Origin: Ignavibacteriota bacterium
Lineage (GTDB): Bacteria > Bacteroidota > Ignavibacteria > Palsa-1295
Length of the DNA: 6,938 nt
Assembly: GCA_025357895.1 (NCBI GenBank)
Contig: JANYLL010000067.1
Span: 1 to 6,938, forward strand
Reading direction: 5' to 3'
Below the pieces are notes generated by a model. The model was not told the origin of the DNA and did not search any database. It saw only the letters and a list, made by a program, of their open reading frames with translations. The position numbers were made by a program, and so were the translations under genes. Shown piece by piece: positions 5,684 to 6,938 of this stretch. Within the stretch, counting starts at the first letter, position 1. Every line of letters begins with the position of its first letter.

Positions 5684-5791
5684 AAATTTTCTTTCGGTAG
5701 GCGCAGGCTTTAGCCTGCGTGACGCGTTCATTGTGCAACCCCGTTCGCAGGCTAAAGCCTGAGCCTACCATTGCAATCTATTGTAGCTATT
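5684..5791. other. Spacer between the aminotransferase gene and coaBC
   Basis: This 108-bp gap is mostly taken up by the palindromic repeat at 5696-5769. The rest is AT-rich. Upstream of the coaBC ATG the minus strand reads GAAAGAAAATTT, a weak ribosome-binding site at best. No promoter is evident, so transcription may continue from the aminotransferase gene through the repeat. Confidence 0.5.
5696..5769. repeat. Palindromic intergenic repeat (GCAGGCTTTAGCCTGC type)
   Basis: A 24-nt left arm (5696-5719) and right arm (5746-5769) are reverse complements with one mismatch, separated by a 26-nt spacer. Each arm also contains its own palindrome, CAGGCT-TT-AGCCTG. Read outward on either strand in the right frame, the arms encode RRLKPAPT or RRLKPEPT, a peptide I recall as a repeated false N-terminus in annotations from repeat-rich environmental bacteria. 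It looks like a REP-like dispersed element that can form a strong cruciform or mRNA hairpin. Confidence 0.9.
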
Positions 5792-6916
5792 TTATTCGAA
5801 TATCACATTCATCGCAGTACGCAATTCTTCTTCTGTGTTATAGAAATGCGGTGAGAATCTCAGCTTGCCGCCGCGAACTGCGACGAGGATATTCTTCTTT
5901 TGTAAGCGTTCTAACACTTCTTCGGGGTTTTCTATTTCAACGCTGACGATGCCTGCTCGTTCAGCTTGATTTTCGGGAGTAAGAATTTTTACTCCATGAC
6001 TTTTGAATCGTGAAATTATATAAGAGGAATGTTCCAAGACTCGTTTTTCGATTTCTCCAAATCCGAATTCGGCGTGGAATATCAAAGCTGCGTTCAATGC
6101 AGCGATACCCGGGAAGTTCAGTGTACCGTTTTCGTATCTGCTGGCATCATCGCGCAAACGATCGGTATCGAAGTCGAAAAAATTGAATGGAGCTGCAACA
6201 CTCGCTGCACCCATAGAAGATTGATGAATTATTTTTTGAAGCCGTTCGCTGATATAAACAAATGCCGTACCTTCAGTGCCCATCATCCATTTATGCGATC
6301 CGGCTGCGAGAAAATCTATGTTTGATTTTTCTACATCAATGAAAGAATGCGGAAGACCTTGGATTGCATCAACAGCGAATATAATATTTTGCTCGCGGCA
6401 AAACTTTCCGATCGCCTCGACATCAGATCGAAAGCCTGTTAAGAACTGCACAAAACTTAGAGCGATCAGTTTTGTTTTTGGAGTAATATGCTTTTTTATC
6501 TCATCAAGTGTGATCCGGTAATCTTCCGGCTCCATAAAATCAATTTCAACTCCATGACGTCGTTGATTAAGATAGGGATAGACGTTTGCCGGATATTCGT
6601 AACGATACAGAAGAATTCTATCACCGATTTGCCAATCAATCCCCGATGCCAGAAGGCTGACTCCTTCGGCAGTATTAAGAGTAAAAGCGATCCGCTCGGA
6701 TTTTGTATGAAGCAGACCGGCAAGAAGATTTTTTGTTTCGAAGGCAATTTTATTTGCCCAGGGATAGGACTCGATCCCTTTAAGGGCACGGCGTTCGAGA
6801 TATTTATCAACGGCATCCCGAACGACAAATGTCATGGGACTTATTGCTGCATGATTGAGGTAGATCATGTCAGTCCATGTATGGGGAAATTGCTTTCTGG
6901 CAGTTTCGAGAGTCAT
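5792..6916 (-). CDS. Class V aminotransferase-fold PLP enzyme (cysteine desulfurase / isopenicillin N epimerase-like)
   Basis: A 374-residue fold-type I PLP enzyme. Motifs in order: YLNHAAISPM (19-28), phosphate-binding TAEGVSLLA (82-90), SFVQFLTGFRSDVEAI (154-169), VDAIQG (D183 binds the pyridine nitrogen, Q186 the ring hydroxyl), SHKW with the Schiff-base lysine K209, RYENGTLNF (260-268) and a C-terminal RFSPHFYNTEEEL in which R353 probably binds the substrate carboxylate. Length and motifs fit the class V group that contains SufS-like desulfurases, selenocysteine lyases and isopenicillin N epimerase-like proteins. The conserved catalytic cysteine loop of SufS/IscS is absent (the region reads ILVAVRGGKLRFS), so cysteine desulfuration is unlikely; the substrate is unknown. 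It is upstream of coaBC on the same strand, but a functional link is not shown. The ATG has only a weak GAAG-type ribosome-binding site. Confidence 0.88.
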   Translation of the reverse strand: MTLETARKQFPHTWTDMIYLNHAAISPMTFVVRDAVDKYLERRALKGIESYPWANKIAFETKNLLAGLLHTKSERIAFTLNTAEGVSLLASGIDWQIGDRILLYRYEYPANVYPYLNQRRHGVEIDFMEPEDYRITLDEIKKHITPKTKLIALSFVQFLTGFRSDVEAIGKFCREQNIIFAVDAIQGLPHSFIDVEKSNIDFLAAGSHKWMMGTEGTAFVYISERLQKIIHQSSMGAASVAAPFNFFDFDTDRLRDDASRYENGTLNFPGIAALNAALIFHAEFGFGEIEKRVLEHSSYIISRFKSHGVKILTPENQAERAGIVSVEIENPEEVLERLQKKNILVAVRGGKLRFSPHFYNTEEELRTAMNVIFE

Positions 6917-6938
6917 TTTTGATACTTCAAAATTTCTT

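Noticed and set aside
5719..5946. 75-codon plus-strand frame starting in the palindrome
   Set aside because: It is the opposite-strand reading of the repeat (RRLKPEPT) and then antisense to the aminotransferase gene.
6488..6922. 144-codon plus-strand frame at the right end
   Set aside because: Fully antisense to the start of the PLP enzyme, whose motifs are unmistakable.

Overview
The window holds six protein-coding genes in two blocks that converge on a gene-poor stretch at about 3290-3625. The moderate-to-low GC, the Bacteroidota-style active-site variants in CoaBC, and the absence of strong Shine-Dalgarno sites suggest a member of the Fibrobacterota-Chlorobiota-Bacteroidota group, perhaps an Ignavibacteria-like lineage known mainly from metagenomes. 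That placement is an inference, not something the sequence proves. Most genes are ordinary housekeeping or envelope genes. I see no defence system, CRISPR array, rRNA, tRNA or intact insertion sequence.

Plus strand, 1-3289: (1) the C-terminal three quarters or so of an M61-family (glycyl aminopeptidase-like) zinc metallopeptidase, cut by the window edge; (2) an intergenic stretch that opens, directly after the stop codon, with a perfect 20-bp inverted repeat; (3) an HNH endonuclease whose conserved N-terminus is present in frame but has no ATG, GTG or TTG to start it; (4) a secreted outer-membrane beta-barrel protein whose ATG abuts the HNH stop codon.

Minus strand, 6916 down to 3626: a class V PLP-dependent aminotransferase-fold enzyme, then coaBC (coenzyme A biosynthesis), then a family 4 (iron-sulfur type) uracil-DNA glycosylase. 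coaBC and udg are directly abutted (TAA followed by ATG) and probably co-transcribed. The aminotransferase gene is separated from coaBC by 108 bp that contain a large palindromic repeat.

The most unusual theme is small repeats. Distinct palindromic or period-7 elements sit after the M61 stop codon, between the aminotransferase gene and coaBC, inside the linker of the uracil-DNA glycosylase gene (in frame, four copies of a 7-mer plus an inverted arm), and inside the interdomain linker of coaBC (a period-7 G-rich tract that forms a canonical G-quadruplex motif on the plus strand). A further 13-bp inverted repeat lies in the convergent region with a start-less ORF remnant. The genome appears to tolerate repeat insertion both between genes and in flexible protein linkers.
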